Shown: in pieces, positions 9,257 to 17,368 of the stretch
Numbering within the stretch: position 1 is the stretch's first letter
Layout: the number at the start of each line of letters is the position of its first letter
Assembly: GCA_022969175.1 (NCBI GenBank)
Contig: JALJPB010000026.1
Location: 1-51,576 of the forward strand
Origin: Colwellia sp.
GTDB lineage: Bacteria > Pseudomonadota > Gammaproteobacteria > Enterobacterales > Alteromonadaceae
DNA: 51,576 bases
Direction of reading: 5' to 3'
Notes under the pieces: generated by a model
What the model was told of the DNA's origin: nothing
Databases searched by the model: none
Seen by the model: the letters and a program-made list of their open reading frames with translations, nothing else
Position numbers and translations under genes: made by a program

Positions 9257-10461
9257 GTGATTATTTTTTTATTTATATTGAAAACAACTCGACGAGTATA
9301 ATGTCTAGCAATCCCTAATCTACATAACCAATGAAAGCTTGAGGTATACGCGATATATTCTGCGGCTTCAACGTCTTTAAATACATTAAGGATTATGACT
9401 AAAGTACCAATATAGATAATTAAAATCAGCCAATTTAATTTTGCGGTAATGCTAAGGATTTTATTATCAGCAAATATCCCTAAACACACCGATGATGTAG
9501 TATATATTCCTCTTGAAAGGCACAACAAAAATAATGCCAATATAATTGAAAAATTCATTTGAATATTATTGTTTTTATAAAAATAGTTAAATGCAACAAA
9601 ACCTATAACAATAGATATTATAGTAATCCCTAAAGAATACTTAATTATATTAGAATTTAGCTTTTGATAGTCAACCAGGCTGAATGTTTTAACTCTTCTT
9701 ATTTTAGGACCGAGATAAAATCCTAGAAAGCCATTAATACTTAATGCTATTGGTGTAAAAACAATAAAGTGAGCATACAGAATATGAGAGACATTTGATT
9801 GGCCAAAAAAATTAATTAAAAATTGCTCGCCATAAACAGAAAGTATCAGAGTTAAGTTATGAAATAAAAACAATAATCCAATATTTCTTGCATTATCAAC
9901 AGGTAGTTGTGAGTTTACAGGTACATGCTCAATTGAAGTAGAGAAATACATCACTAGAGCAACTATCAATATCAAAGAAAGTGCTGATAAATACCAAAGG
10001 TCAATTTGATTAGTAAAGGAAAAATACAGGAAAAACAACAGCAAGCATTTCCATGCATTGGTCGTAAACTGTGCTCTTATCAGTTGGTTTCTGGATCTGA
10101 ATATAGCTGAAAAAAATAAAATACTAGAAAATAAAATAATATTTAAAAACAGAATATATTGGTTATTAGTTGTAGGATTAATGATTGAAATAGCAATAAC
10201 TAGCGCTAATGCAATTAATGTTATTTGAACTGAAAAAGTTTTTAACAGGGAGCTTACCAAGTGTGGGTTTCTTACTAAAACTTGGTCTAAGCCAAGTAAA
10301 CCCAAGCTGCCAGTAATAAAGAGTAGTGATTTATAATAAGCCCAATTTGCAGCAAACTCTATGGGGAAATTAGTCACCACGTACAAATCAGTTATCAGGA
10401 AAGCTAAAATGCCTAAGCCATAGAAAAGAAAGCTAATGAATAATTTAACGTTAACTTTCAT
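9253..10461 (-). CDS. wzx: Wzx-like polysaccharide flippase
   Basis: A 402-residue polytopic membrane protein with about 11-12 hydrophobic segments spaced as in MATE/MOP-superfamily flippases. It starts MKVNVKLFISFLFYGLGILA. Wzx proteins translocate undecaprenyl-linked repeat units from the cytoplasmic to the periplasmic leaflet. I chose the ATG at 10461; the longer open frame runs back 17 codons without a better start and overlaps the acyltransferase remnant. It is slightly shorter than typical (420-480 residues). The sequence is diverged, so the call rests mainly on topology and on position in a Wzy-type operon. Confidence 0.72.
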   Translation of the reverse strand: MKVNVKLFISFLFYGLGILAFLITDLYVVTNFPIEFAANWAYYKSLLFITGSLGLLGLDQVLVRNPHLVSSLLKTFSVQITLIALALVIAISIINPTTNNQYILFLNIILFSSILFFSAIFRSRNQLIRAQFTTNAWKCLLLFFLYFSFTNQIDLWYLSALSLILIVALVMYFSTSIEHVPVNSQLPVDNARNIGLLFLFHNLTLILSVYGEQFLINFFGQSNVSHILYAHFIVFTPIALSINGFLGFYLGPKIRRVKTFSLVDYQKLNSNIIKYSLGITIISIVIGFVAFNYFYKNNNIQMNFSIILALFLLCLSRGIYTTSSVCLGIFADNKILSITAKLNWLILIIYIGTLVIILNVFKDVEAAEYIAYTSSFHWLCRLGIARHYTRRVVFNINKKIIT

Positions 10462-10711
10462 TGATGTGTCGTGTTCCAATTTTTCTTGCCGGATTACCTG
10501 TATAAATACCAATTTTTTCAGCGTATCTTGTTAAAATAGCCCCAGAAGGGTTGATGTGATCCATTGAAATGGTGACCCTAGTATCTACAAATAATTTAGG
10601 CGCTTTATAATACTTTCTATAGAGCCACCATCTTAAAATTCTCAATGTTGGTGAAGAAAAAATAGAGAAGTCTTTGATTATTAATATTAGTATTTTAATT
10701 AAATTATTCAT
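10451..10711 (-). pseudogene. Remnant hexapeptide acyltransferase with internal deletion
   Basis: An 86-residue open frame at the head of the polysaccharide operon. Residues 1-50 (a basic, hydrophobic N-terminus, then KLFVDTRVTISMDHI) look like the entrance of a left-handed beta-helix acetyltransferase. Residues 57-83 (GAILTRYAEKIGIYTGNPAR) match the C-terminal tail of the same family (GAVVTK...I..GNPAK). The roughly 70-100 residues of beta-helix coils and catalytic His that should lie between are missing, while the frame is intact. I read this as an in-frame deletion of a once complete gene; a functional short protein is possible but would lack the catalytic core. Its end overlaps the flippase start by 11 bases, so it may survive as a translated leader. 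Confidence 0.6.
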
Positions 10712-11173
10712 AATAGTACTAAATATTTCGCTTAATTTTTTTTCCTTGAAATAGTAACAATGAAATGAAAAGAAAAGTCAGTTAAATAAAAAAAGTTAAA
10801 CTCAATTAAATTTATAATAGAGCCATCTTATGAAAATTTTAGCCAGGAGTAAAAATTATTATTCTTTCAGTGGTTGTTTTTCTACCTCTTGATGATAGTA
10901 AGTTATCGTTTTGCTCTCAATTCAACCTTTGAACTACAAAAATTAAATAGCTTGTTAGAATGTTTTGATGGGCATGACTCAAACAATTAAAACAACATTA
11001 CTCGCTTCTGCACTTATTGTCATATTTACCCTTTAAGCGCACATCAAAAGGTGGTGAAATTACCTGTCTAACTTTATCTGGTTTATCATTTCTTTAATTG
11101 CTAACTTTAAGATGCGCTTAATATATTAAGCCGTCATCTTTTATGAAGTATTTATTTTATTAAACTCTGCGTA

Positions 11174-11187
11174 TTGATTTCGATCAA
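11174..11187 (+). promoter_or_regulatory. FNR/EtrA-type box, perfect consensus
   Basis: TTGATTTCGATCAA matches the FNR half-sites TTGAT-N4-ATCAA at all ten conserved positions. It lies about 170 bases before the porin start and 35 bases before a Fur-type box. A TATAAA at 11203-11208 or TACAAA at 11215-11220 could be the -10, which would put the box near the activating position. It suggests oxygen-dependent control of the porin/FMN operon; binding itself is inferred. Confidence 0.7.
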
Positions 11188-11221
11188 CAAACGGTCAATA
11201 AGTATAAAAAACAATACAAAT

Positions 11222-11240
11222 GATATTGATTCTCATTCTG
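11222..11240 (+). promoter_or_regulatory. Fur-type iron box
   Basis: GATATTGATTCTCATTCTG matches 14 of 19 positions of the E. coli Fur consensus (GATAATGATAATCATTATC), including the core TGAT...TCATT. It sits just downstream of the FNR-type box, around the expected transcription start, where Fur bound to iron would repress. It supports an iron-related role for the four rightward genes that follow. Confidence 0.68.
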
Positions 11241-11350
11241 AGTCGTGTTCTAATAACGCCACTTTCTGGAGGGGTTATCTCACCTTTTTCATAACATACC
11301 TCCTTATATATAATAAATTCAATAATAACTTTATCAACGGACTTTTAAAC

Positions 11351-12523
11351 ATGATGAAAAAAACACTTATAGCCACTGCTCTAATTGGCTTGTTCGCTAG
11401 TACTGCAGTAATAGCAAACGAAGATACCCAAGAATTACGTAAAGTAATTGAAGAGCAACAAAAGGTATTAAAAAAATTAGAAAAACGTTTAGACGAAACT
11501 GAACAAAAACTTGAAGCAACAGCGGATCAAATTGAAACGACAAGTACTGACAGTATTTTCTCTAATACCTCGATTGGTGGTTATGGTGAGCTTCATTACA
11601 ATAACTATGAAGACTCAGATGCTAAAATTGATTTCCATCGTTTTGTTTTATTCTTTGGCCATGAATTTTCTGACAGTGTACGTTTTTTCTCTGAATTTGA
11701 ATTAGAACATTCAATTGCTGGTGACGGAAAAGCAGGAGAAGTTGAGCTTGAACAAGCCTATGTTGAGATAGATATCAACGAAAAAACTAGCTCTAAAGTA
11801 GGTTTGTTTTTAATCCCGGTAGGTATTATCAACGAAACTCATGAGCCACCTACATTTTACGGTGTTGAACGTAACGGTGTTGAAAAGAATATTATTCCGG
11901 CAACTTGGTGGGAAGCGGGTGCTTCATTTAACTACAAGCCTTCTGGCGGTTTGAGCATTGATGGTGCAGCAACAAGTGGTTTAAATGTTGCGATAGATGG
12001 TAGCAAAGCTTATAACATTCGTAGTGGTCGTCAAAAAGTTGCTAAAGCGACTGCTGAAAACCTAGCCTATACAGGTCGCGTTAAATATACTGCGATTAAT
12101 GGTTTAGAATTAGCAGCAACACTTCAATACCAAACAGATATTACTCAAGGTAATGCGGCAGATACTGCAGATGCAACTCTAATAGAAGCACATGCTATTT
12201 ATCAAGTAAGCGATTTCACTGTTCGTGCCCTATATGCTCGTTGGGATATTAATGGTGATGAAGCAAAAGCATTAGGGCGTGATGAGCAAACAGGTTGGTA
12301 CGTTGAACCATCGTATAAAGTAAATGAAAAAGTTGGCTTATTTGCTCGATATTCAGAGTACGATAACGAAGCGGGTAATTCTGAATTAACTAAAGTTAAG
12401 TCTTCAAGTGTTGGTATTAACTACTACTTGCATGAAAATGTTGTATTAAAAGCTGATTATGAAGATCTTGGTGGTTCAAAAGACTCAAGTGGCTTTAACA
12501 TCGGATTTGGTTACCAGTTTTAA
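11351..12523 (+). CDS. Outer-membrane porin with N-terminal coiled coil
   Basis: Starts MMKKTLIATALIGLFASTAV, a signal peptide cleaved near VIA-NED. A heptad-rich stretch follows (mature residues 5-35, ELRKVIEEQQKVLKKLEKRL), the peptidoglycan-side coiled coil of OprO/P-like porins. The rest alternates as amphipathic beta strands and ends in the terminal Phe (GFGYQF) recognised by the BAM complex. About 391 residues. The open frame extends 59 codons upstream, but that part runs through the FNR and Fur boxes, so I start at 11351 (11354 is the alternative). It is the first gene of a run with an FMN-binding protein and a PepSY protein, suggesting passage of an iron complex or electron-acceptor substrate (inference). 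Confidence 0.85.
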   Translation: MMKKTLIATALIGLFASTAVIANEDTQELRKVIEEQQKVLKKLEKRLDETEQKLEATADQIETTSTDSIFSNTSIGGYGELHYNNYEDSDAKIDFHRFVLFFGHEFSDSVRFFSEFELEHSIAGDGKAGEVELEQAYVEIDINEKTSSKVGLFLIPVGIINETHEPPTFYGVERNGVEKNIIPATWWEAGASFNYKPSGGLSIDGAATSGLNVAIDGSKAYNIRSGRQKVAKATAENLAYTGRVKYTAINGLELAATLQYQTDITQGNAADTADATLIEAHAIYQVSDFTVRALYARWDINGDEAKALGRDEQTGWYVEPSYKVNEKVGLFARYSEYDNEAGNSELTKVKSSSVGINYYLHENVVLKADYEDLGGSKDSSGFNIGFGYQF

Positions 12524-12554
12524 TTTACTGCTTCCTCAAGTGTTAGTATAAAAT

Positions 12555-12590
12555 AAGTGAATAGGGCGAAAGCTTTATTCACTTTTTTTA
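12555..12590 (+). terminator. Intrinsic terminator after the porin (probably partial)
   Basis: Arms AAGTGAATA (12555-12563) and TATTCACTT (12576-12584) pair perfectly across a 12-base loop and run into a T7 tract. It lies 30 bases after the porin stop and 50 bases before the FMN-binding gene. It probably ends most porin transcripts while letting some read through, so the abundant porin is made in excess over the redox proteins. Confidence 0.8.
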
Positions 12591-12640
12591 AGCATTAAAG
12601 CTTTTTAATTTTAATACCTTTGGTTTAAGTTGGCCTTTAC

Positions 12641-13162
12641 ATGAAAACTAACATTATAAAACTTGTTTTTATCGCATCATTTTTCTTGATGTTTTTACCT
12701 CATGGTTTTGCTAAAGGGGTTTATCAAACAACGGAACAGTTTATTAGCCAAGTTATTGGTGAAGTGCCTAAAGCAAAAGTACTATGGTTGAATGCACAAG
12801 ATAAACTTGAAATTGCTGATATTCTCAGTCATTCATTTAACCGATTAAGAATACGTTATTGGCAAACTGATGAAGATACCGTTTGGGTTCTTGATGAGAT
12901 AGGTAAAGAAAAGCCGATCACCATTGGCGTTCATATTCAAAATAATCAAATTGTTAAACTGAAAGTATTAACGTTTAGAGAAAGTAGAGGTGACGAAGTC
13001 CGTCATGAATTTTTCACTAAACAATTTAATTTAGCAAAATTAACCCAAGACAATAGGCTAACTACACATATTGATGGTATAACAGGCGCAACTTTATCAG
13101 TACGAGCATTAACAAAAGTTGCTCGTCTATCTTTATGGTTGAATAACAAAGCATTGCATTAG
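12641..13162 (+). CDS. Secreted FMN-binding domain protein (ApbE-type flavinylation motif)
   Basis: 173 residues with an N-terminal signal peptide (MKTNIIKLVFIASFFLMFLP, cleavage near GFA-KG). The C-terminal half is a small FMN_bind domain ending DGITGATLSVRAL, which fits the (D/N)xx(S/T)GAT-(S/T) motif whose last Thr/Ser is covalently linked to FMN by ApbE in RnfG, NqrC and similar proteins. It should be a periplasmic one- or two-electron flavin carrier. It follows the porin terminator and precedes the PepSY membrane protein. No ApbE transferase gene is visible, so flavinylation would need one elsewhere in the genome. I am confident of the domain; partner and acceptor are unknown. Confidence 0.85.
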   Translation: MKTNIIKLVFIASFFLMFLPHGFAKGVYQTTEQFISQVIGEVPKAKVLWLNAQDKLEIADILSHSFNRLRIRYWQTDEDTVWVLDEIGKEKPITIGVHIQNNQIVKLKVLTFRESRGDEVRHEFFTKQFNLAKLTQDNRLTTHIDGITGATLSVRALTKVARLSLWLNNKALH

Positions 13163-13216
13163 CAATAAGTGTAAATAAGCTTAGCTAAAAAGATATTTTA
13201 TTTGGATAGTCACAAG

Positions 13217-13972
13217 ATGGTTAAATCATCAAAATTTTGGCAAGGTCGTCTTAATCGCTATTTACGTGAATGGCATAGAAAACTGGGTATCGTCGCTGCT
13301 TTCTTTTTAATTTTTCTATCAATAACTGGCATAGCCCTAAATCATACCGACTCTTTTAAGCTGGCACATTATAATGTTAAGAGTACTTGGTTACTCGATC
13401 ACTATGGTATTAAAGCGCCGAATCAATTGAGTTTCTATAGTGACAATATTACAGTTACCGACCACCTCGTATGGCTTAAAAACACACTGTTATTAGAGGT
13501 TTCTACACCTGTTGTCAGTATCGGGGTATTTCAAAACTATATACTGATTGCGACAGAGCAGTCTTTTTATATCTATAGCCAAGAGGGGAAACTTGTTGAT
13601 AAGCTTGGTGTAAGTTCAGGTTTACCGCTTGGTATTACCGAAATGTTTTTAGGCAATAATAACGCAATTGTTAAAACTGCAATGGGCTATTATCAAACAG
13701 ATAGTGACTTTTTTGATTGGCAAAAAATAACACCAATAACGGATCCGAATTGGATAGTTAAAATAAACGCTACACAAGAGCAAAAGTCATTAGCCATTTT
13801 AAATTATAAAGCGCAGTTCTTAACATGGGAGCGTATTATTGTTGATACTCATAGTGGGCGTTTTTTTGGTATCATTGGGGTATATTTCATGGATGTCGTC
13901 GCACTTTTATTAATATTATTATCTGTCAGTGGCATTTATATCTGGATTAGACATGCCCGTGCTAATCGTTAA
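13217..13972 (+). CDS. PepSY-type two-helix membrane protein
   Basis: About 251 residues. An N-terminal transmembrane helix follows REWHRKLG, the His-bearing entry typical of PepSY-TM proteins, and ends SITGIALNHTD. A periplasmic region of about 170 residues follows, then a second helix (MDVVALLLILLSVSGIYIWI) with a basic cytoplasmic end. PepSY-TM proteins pass electrons from membrane or cytoplasmic donors to extracytoplasmic flavoproteins, often beside FMN-binding proteins, as here. Full-length PepSY-TM reductases have more helices; this is the short form. I chose the ATG at 13217; an upstream TTG at 13202 is possible. Conserved His residues could bind haem, but that is inference. Confidence 0.75.
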   Translation: MVKSSKFWQGRLNRYLREWHRKLGIVAAFFLIFLSITGIALNHTDSFKLAHYNVKSTWLLDHYGIKAPNQLSFYSDNITVTDHLVWLKNTLLLEVSTPVVSIGVFQNYILIATEQSFYIYSQEGKLVDKLGVSSGLPLGITEMFLGNNNAIVKTAMGYYQTDSDFFDWQKITPITDPNWIVKINATQEQKSLAILNYKAQFLTWERIIVDTHSGRFFGIIGVYFMDVVALLLILLSVSGIYIWIRHARANR

Positions 13973-14024
13973 GGGGTTTATTCAGTAAAGCCTGGAAAGA
14001 CTAATCTAAAGGCAATACATTATA

Positions 14025-14573
14025 ATGAACTCAGGGAACGTTAAGGTCGTTGTTGCTATGAAGATAAATGTTATGAAGATAAACGCTATCAAAGTTAAGC
14101 TGTTTTATACTTGGCGGAGCCTCTTTTTTATTTCGCTAACCGTTATTGCTTTTACCAGTATTGGAGAAGAGTTTACCGAGGAACATAAACAATGGCTTAA
14201 GCAAAAGTTTGCTGAACAGCATCAAAACCTTATTCCTATTGTTGCGGTTGCCGATATGTACTTTGCTTGTAATAAATTGAGAAAAGTTGATCCTATTCAA
14301 TTACCCTTGGCCGATTTGGTGACTAAAGAAGATAAAAATGTGTTGGCTGAAAAGTTATCCGTTTGCCTTGGCAGTGACGAAATAAAATCTGACCTAGCAT
14401 TAAATTTTGGTCTACAGGGCTGTTTTCATCAGCAATTAAGTGGATTACCCGATGAAGAAAGAAAAATAAAAATGGAATTAGTAGATAAAGCCATTTTGTC
14501 ATTATCACGAGAAGAGCGACAACAAAGTTTTACTCGCTGTGTTAACGCACAAACGATCGTTTATCTAAAATAA
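14025..14573 (+). CDS. Exported four-cysteine protein of unknown function
   Basis: 182 residues from the first ATG; starts at 14058 or 14073 would also leave a signal peptide (LFYTWRSLFFISLTVIAFTS). I do not recognise the family. The mature part is mostly helical and charged and holds four cysteines (residues 82, 114, 133, 172: ADMYFACNK, SVCLG, LQGCFH, FTRCVN), enough for two disulfide bonds in the periplasm. It starts 52 bases after the PepSY gene on the same strand, so it is probably the last gene of the iron/oxygen-controlled run. There is no CxxCH haem motif. It may be an assembly or partner protein of the redox system, but nothing in the sequence proves it. Confidence 0.7.
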   Translation: MNSGNVKVVVAMKINVMKINAIKVKLFYTWRSLFFISLTVIAFTSIGEEFTEEHKQWLKQKFAEQHQNLIPIVAVADMYFACNKLRKVDPIQLPLADLVTKEDKNVLAEKLSVCLGSDEIKSDLALNFGLQGCFHQQLSGLPDEERKIKMELVDKAILSLSREERQQSFTRCVNAQTIVYLK

Positions 14574-14586
14574 CTAGCGGAAGTTG

Positions 14587-14982
14587 CTAAGACTTTTTGT
14601 TGTTTTTTTTAAGTTTTCCCATCTCGGAAAAAGAGCTCGGCAGTATTTCAACACCTACCCAACGGCCTACTTTGATTACTACAGGAATAGTGATGGGAGC
14701 AAAAGGTAATACCGCAAAGACACCAAGACCTACCCCTTTCAATAAATCAATAAACTGCTTATTGGCAACAATCATTTCCTCACTAGTGGCTTGTCGCATG
14801 GTGTACTTGCGATAAGTCGTTAACATTTCTTTAGTTTCAGACTTTTCTTGAGCAAGGGCTAGCTTAATACCTAACATCTGACGTTGCAATTTTAACTTAC
14901 TACGCTTGTGTGTTATGCGGGTTACACGAATAGGTGCTTTAACAAAATGGATCCAAATTCTCATACGAACATTGTCGCACAT
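14587..14982 (-). CDS. LETM1-like domain protein
   Basis: 131 residues. The N-terminal half is basic and helical. The C-terminal half (ANKQFIDLLKGVGLGVFAVL, then FAPITIPVVIKVGRWVGVEI and LPSSF) matches the core of the LETM1 ribosome-binding-like domain, in which a hydrophobic helix is followed by a short PxxxxLP segment. Eukaryotic LETM1 is a mitochondrial inner-membrane cation/proton exchange and ribosome-binding protein. Short bacterial versions are uncharacterised. One hydrophobic segment (about residues 82-105) may insert in the membrane. The gene converges on the four-cysteine gene (14-base gap) and diverges from ompR across 256 bases. I use the first ATG; one six codons later is possible. 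Confidence 0.68.
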   Translation of the reverse strand: MCDNVRMRIWIHFVKAPIRVTRITHKRSKLKLQRQMLGIKLALAQEKSETKEMLTTYRKYTMRQATSEEMIVANKQFIDLLKGVGLGVFAVLPFAPITIPVVIKVGRWVGVEILPSSFSEMGKLKKNNKKS

Positions 14983-15238
14983 AAAGTCTTGAGATGAGTT
15001 TTTAATTTTTTATAACTTATATAGCCACTAAAAAGCTAAAGTATTAATGCCATTTTGTCTTTAGTGAACCGTGAAGATGTTTCATAATTAGACGTAAAGT
15101 TTATATAAACGATGTTATCTAGACCATTTAGTTCATATCTTGTAACATTTAACTTAGGGTTTTTCGCGGTAAGTTTTGTATTTTTGATTCAAGATGTCTT
15201 ATAGTCATTTTAAATTAGTTAACGATGAAATAATTATT

Positions 15239-15964
15239 ATGCCTCAAGAAACAACAAAAATATTGGTAGTGGATGATGATGTCCGTTTGCGTTCATTATT
15301 GGAACGTTATTTAGTTGAGCAAGGCTTTGCTGTTCGTAGTGCACCTAGCTCAGAGCAAATGGATCGTTTACTTGAACGTGAAAACTTTCATTTGTTAGTA
15401 TTAGATTTAATGTTACCAGGTGAAGACGGTTTATCTATTTGCCGTCGATTACGTCAACAAAATAATAATATACCTATCGTGATGTTAACGGCAAAAGGCG
15501 ATGAGGTAGACCGGATTATTGGGCTTGAGATTGGCGCCGATGATTATATGCCCAAACCTTTTAATCCTCGTGAATTGTTAGCTCGTATTAAAGCGGTATT
15601 AAGACGTCGCGTACAAGAAGCACCAGGAGCACCTTCTTTAGAAGAAAGCATTATCTCTTTTGGTGAATATAAATTAAATTTAGCTACCCGTGAAATGGTA
15701 AAAGGCGATGTGAATATGCCGCTAACAAGTGGTGAATTTGCCGTATTAAAAGCGTTAACTACCCACCCAAGAGAGCCTCTTTCTCGTGATAAATTAATGA
15801 ATTTGGCTCGTGGTAGAGATTACTCTGCTTTAGAGCGAAGTATTGATGTACAAGTCTCTCGTTTACGTAGAATGTTAGAAGTGGATCCCTCCAAACCCCG
15901 TTATATTCAAACGGTATGGGGACTAGGTTATGTTTTTGTTCCTGACGGGCAAGGTACAACGTAA
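15239..15964 (+). CDS. ompR: Response regulator OmpR
   Basis: 241 residues, nearly colinear with E. coli OmpR. The receiver domain (residues 6-120) has the acidic pocket VVDDD, the phosphoacceptor Asp56 in LVLDLMLPGEDG and Lys in MPKPFNP. The C-terminal winged helix carries PLTSGEFAVLKAL and RYIQTVWGLGYVFVPDG. It controls porin and envelope genes in response to EnvZ. The open frame extends 15 codons upstream; I start at MPQETTKILVV because the family begins there, although the ribosome site is weak. envZ follows after 16 bases, so the two are co-transcribed. Confidence 0.97.
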   Translation: MPQETTKILVVDDDVRLRSLLERYLVEQGFAVRSAPSSEQMDRLLERENFHLLVLDLMLPGEDGLSICRRLRQQNNNIPIVMLTAKGDEVDRIIGLEIGADDYMPKPFNPRELLARIKAVLRRRVQEAPGAPSLEESIISFGEYKLNLATREMVKGDVNMPLTSGEFAVLKALTTHPREPLSRDKLMNLARGRDYSALERSIDVQVSRLRRMLEVDPSKPRYIQTVWGLGYVFVPDGQGTT

Positions 15965-15980
15965 ACAAGGCAAGTAGTAA

Positions 15981-17279
15981 ATGAAAATATTGCCAAACAG
16001 CGCCTTTGGTCAAACAGTATTATTAATCGGTCTGTTATTATTAATTAATCAGATCGTTTCTTATATTTCAATTGCTGTTTATGTTATTCAGCCAAATGCT
16101 GAACAGATCAATGAGCTCTTAGCAAAACAAATTAAAGTGGTTTTTATTGATGTAGAAGATGCTGAGTTTAGCCCTAAAATGGCCGAAGCTTTTCATCGAG
16201 AAACCGGTATAGGTGTGCATCGTGAAAGAGATGCTATGCAACTAGGGCTTAGCGAAGCAAGGTATTACAAACACCGCTCTGAGCAAATGTCAGAATTACT
16301 CGGTGGCCCCGCTGAAGTAAGAATTTCTCATGGTGATGAGTTTCTTTTTTGGATTCGCCCCCCGCAAGCACCAAATCTTTGGGTTAAAATTCCGTTAACG
16401 GGATTAGAGGACGATAACTTTTCCCCTCTCATTCTATTTTTAGTGATCATAGGTGTGCTGAGTGTTGGTGGTGGTTGGTTATTTGTTCGACAGTTAAACC
16501 GGCCATTAAGATCGCTGCAACGCGCTGCAGAAGATGTTGCTCAGGGAAAATTTCCAAAACCTTTAACTGAACATGGCACCACTGAAATAATGTCAGTAAC
16601 TCAAGCCTTTAATCATATGTCTAGAGGGATAAAACAGTTGGAGGATGACCGAAACTTATTAATGGCTGGTATCTCACATGATTTGCGGACGCCATTAACA
16701 CGAATCAGGTTAGCCACTGAAATGATGACTGAACTGGATGACTTTCTTCGTGAAGGTATCGAGTGTGATATAGATGACATGAACACCATCATTGATCAAT
16801 TCATCGATTACATTCGCAATGATAGTAGAGATGTTTTTGAGTTAGATGATATAAATGTTTTAATTGATGACGTGGTAAATGCTGAGAAACCAGCGGATAG
16901 AAAAGTAAATTTTGTTGGTACCGATTGTCCTAAGATCCCTCTTAAGTATGTAGCGATGAAGCGTGTAGTGGCTAATCTAATTCAAAATGCGCTTCGTTAC
17001 AGTGATGGTGATGTTGAATTAAGCTCAGGAATTGATAAAGACAAAGGTTGTGTCTACTTTGTTGTTAAAGACCGTGGAGAAGGTATTCCTGAAGCTGATA
17101 TTGAAGCTTTGTTTCAACCATTTACCCAAGGCGATAAAGCCAGAGGCGGGGAAGGCAGTGGTTTAGGTTTAGCCATTATCAAACGTATTGTTAATAGCCA
17201 TGGTGGTGAAGTTGTGCTGTCAAACCGCGCAGACGGTGGCTTGCAAGCTAGGGTGTGTTTACCAATAAAACACCATTAA
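15981..17279 (+). CDS. envZ: Sensor histidine kinase EnvZ
   Basis: 432 residues. Transmembrane helix 1 is at about 12-35, a periplasmic domain of about 110 residues follows, helix 2 is at 149-169, then HAMP ([20 protein letters not shown]). The H box has phospho-acceptor His233 in [13 protein letters not shown]. The ATPase domain has the N box [12 protein letters not shown], a G1 box DRGEGIP and a G2 box [10 protein letters not shown]. It phosphorylates and dephosphorylates OmpR in response to osmolarity or envelope state. It is the second gene of the ompR operon and is followed by a strong terminator. Confidence 0.96.
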   Translation: MKILPNSAFGQTVLLIGLLLLINQIVSYISIAVYVIQPNAEQINELLAKQIKVVFIDVEDAEFSPKMAEAFHRETGIGVHRERDAMQLGLSEARYYKHRSEQMSELLGGPAEVRISHGDEFLFWIRPPQAPNLWVKIPLTGLEDDNFSPLILFLVIIGVLSVGGGWLFVRQLNRPLRSLQRAAEDVAQGKFPKPLTEHGTTEIMSVTQAFNHMSRGIKQLEDDRNLLMAGISHDLRTPLTRIRLATEMMTELDDFLREGIECDIDDMNTIIDQFIDYIRNDSRDVFELDDINVLIDDVVNAEKPADRKVNFVGTDCPKIPLKYVAMKRVVANLIQNALRYSDGDVELSSGIDKDKGCVYFVVKDRGEGIPEADIEALFQPFTQGDKARGGEGSGLGLAIIKRIVNSHGGEVVLSNRADGGLQARVCLPIKHH

Positions 17280-17312
17280 TTGATATGCACATATTTACTA
17301 GAATCTAACGAT

Positions 17313-17350
17313 AAAAAAGCCCTTATTAATTGCTTAATAAGGGCTTTTTT
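17313..17350. terminator. Bidirectional intrinsic terminator, envZ/pckA
   Basis: A 17-base arm starting AAAAAAGCCCTTATTAA pairs with its perfect complement across a 4-base loop (ttgc), giving a T tract on either strand. It separates the convergent envZ and pckA genes and should stop transcription from both sides. Confidence 0.93.
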
Positions 17351-17368
17351 TATAGTTTGAACATCAGA

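Larger units (their letters stand above)
10712..11350. other. Long non-coding control region between two divergent operons
   Basis: About 640 bases lie between the polysaccharide operon (leftward) and the porin operon (rightward). I find no convincing gene in it. A 22-codon frame at 10968-11036 resembles a signal-peptide start (MTQTIKTTLLASALIV) but stops at once and lacks a good ribosome site. The perfect arms TTAAGCGCA (11033-11041) and TGCGCTTAA (11113-11121) form an inverted repeat 71 bases apart. The FNR-type and Fur-type boxes listed separately lie nearer the porin. The last 110 bases are probably a 5' leader containing GGAGG (about 11268) and CCTCC (about 11299), which could pair. Confidence 0.7.

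Noticed and set aside
10968..11036. A 22-codon frame resembling a signal peptide (MTQTIKTTLLASALIV)
   Set aside because: It stops immediately after the hydrophobic stretch and lacks a good ribosome site; at most a decayed gene start.
11174..11350. 59-codon upstream extension of the porin frame
   Set aside because: It runs through the FNR and Fur boxes and would bury the signal peptide.
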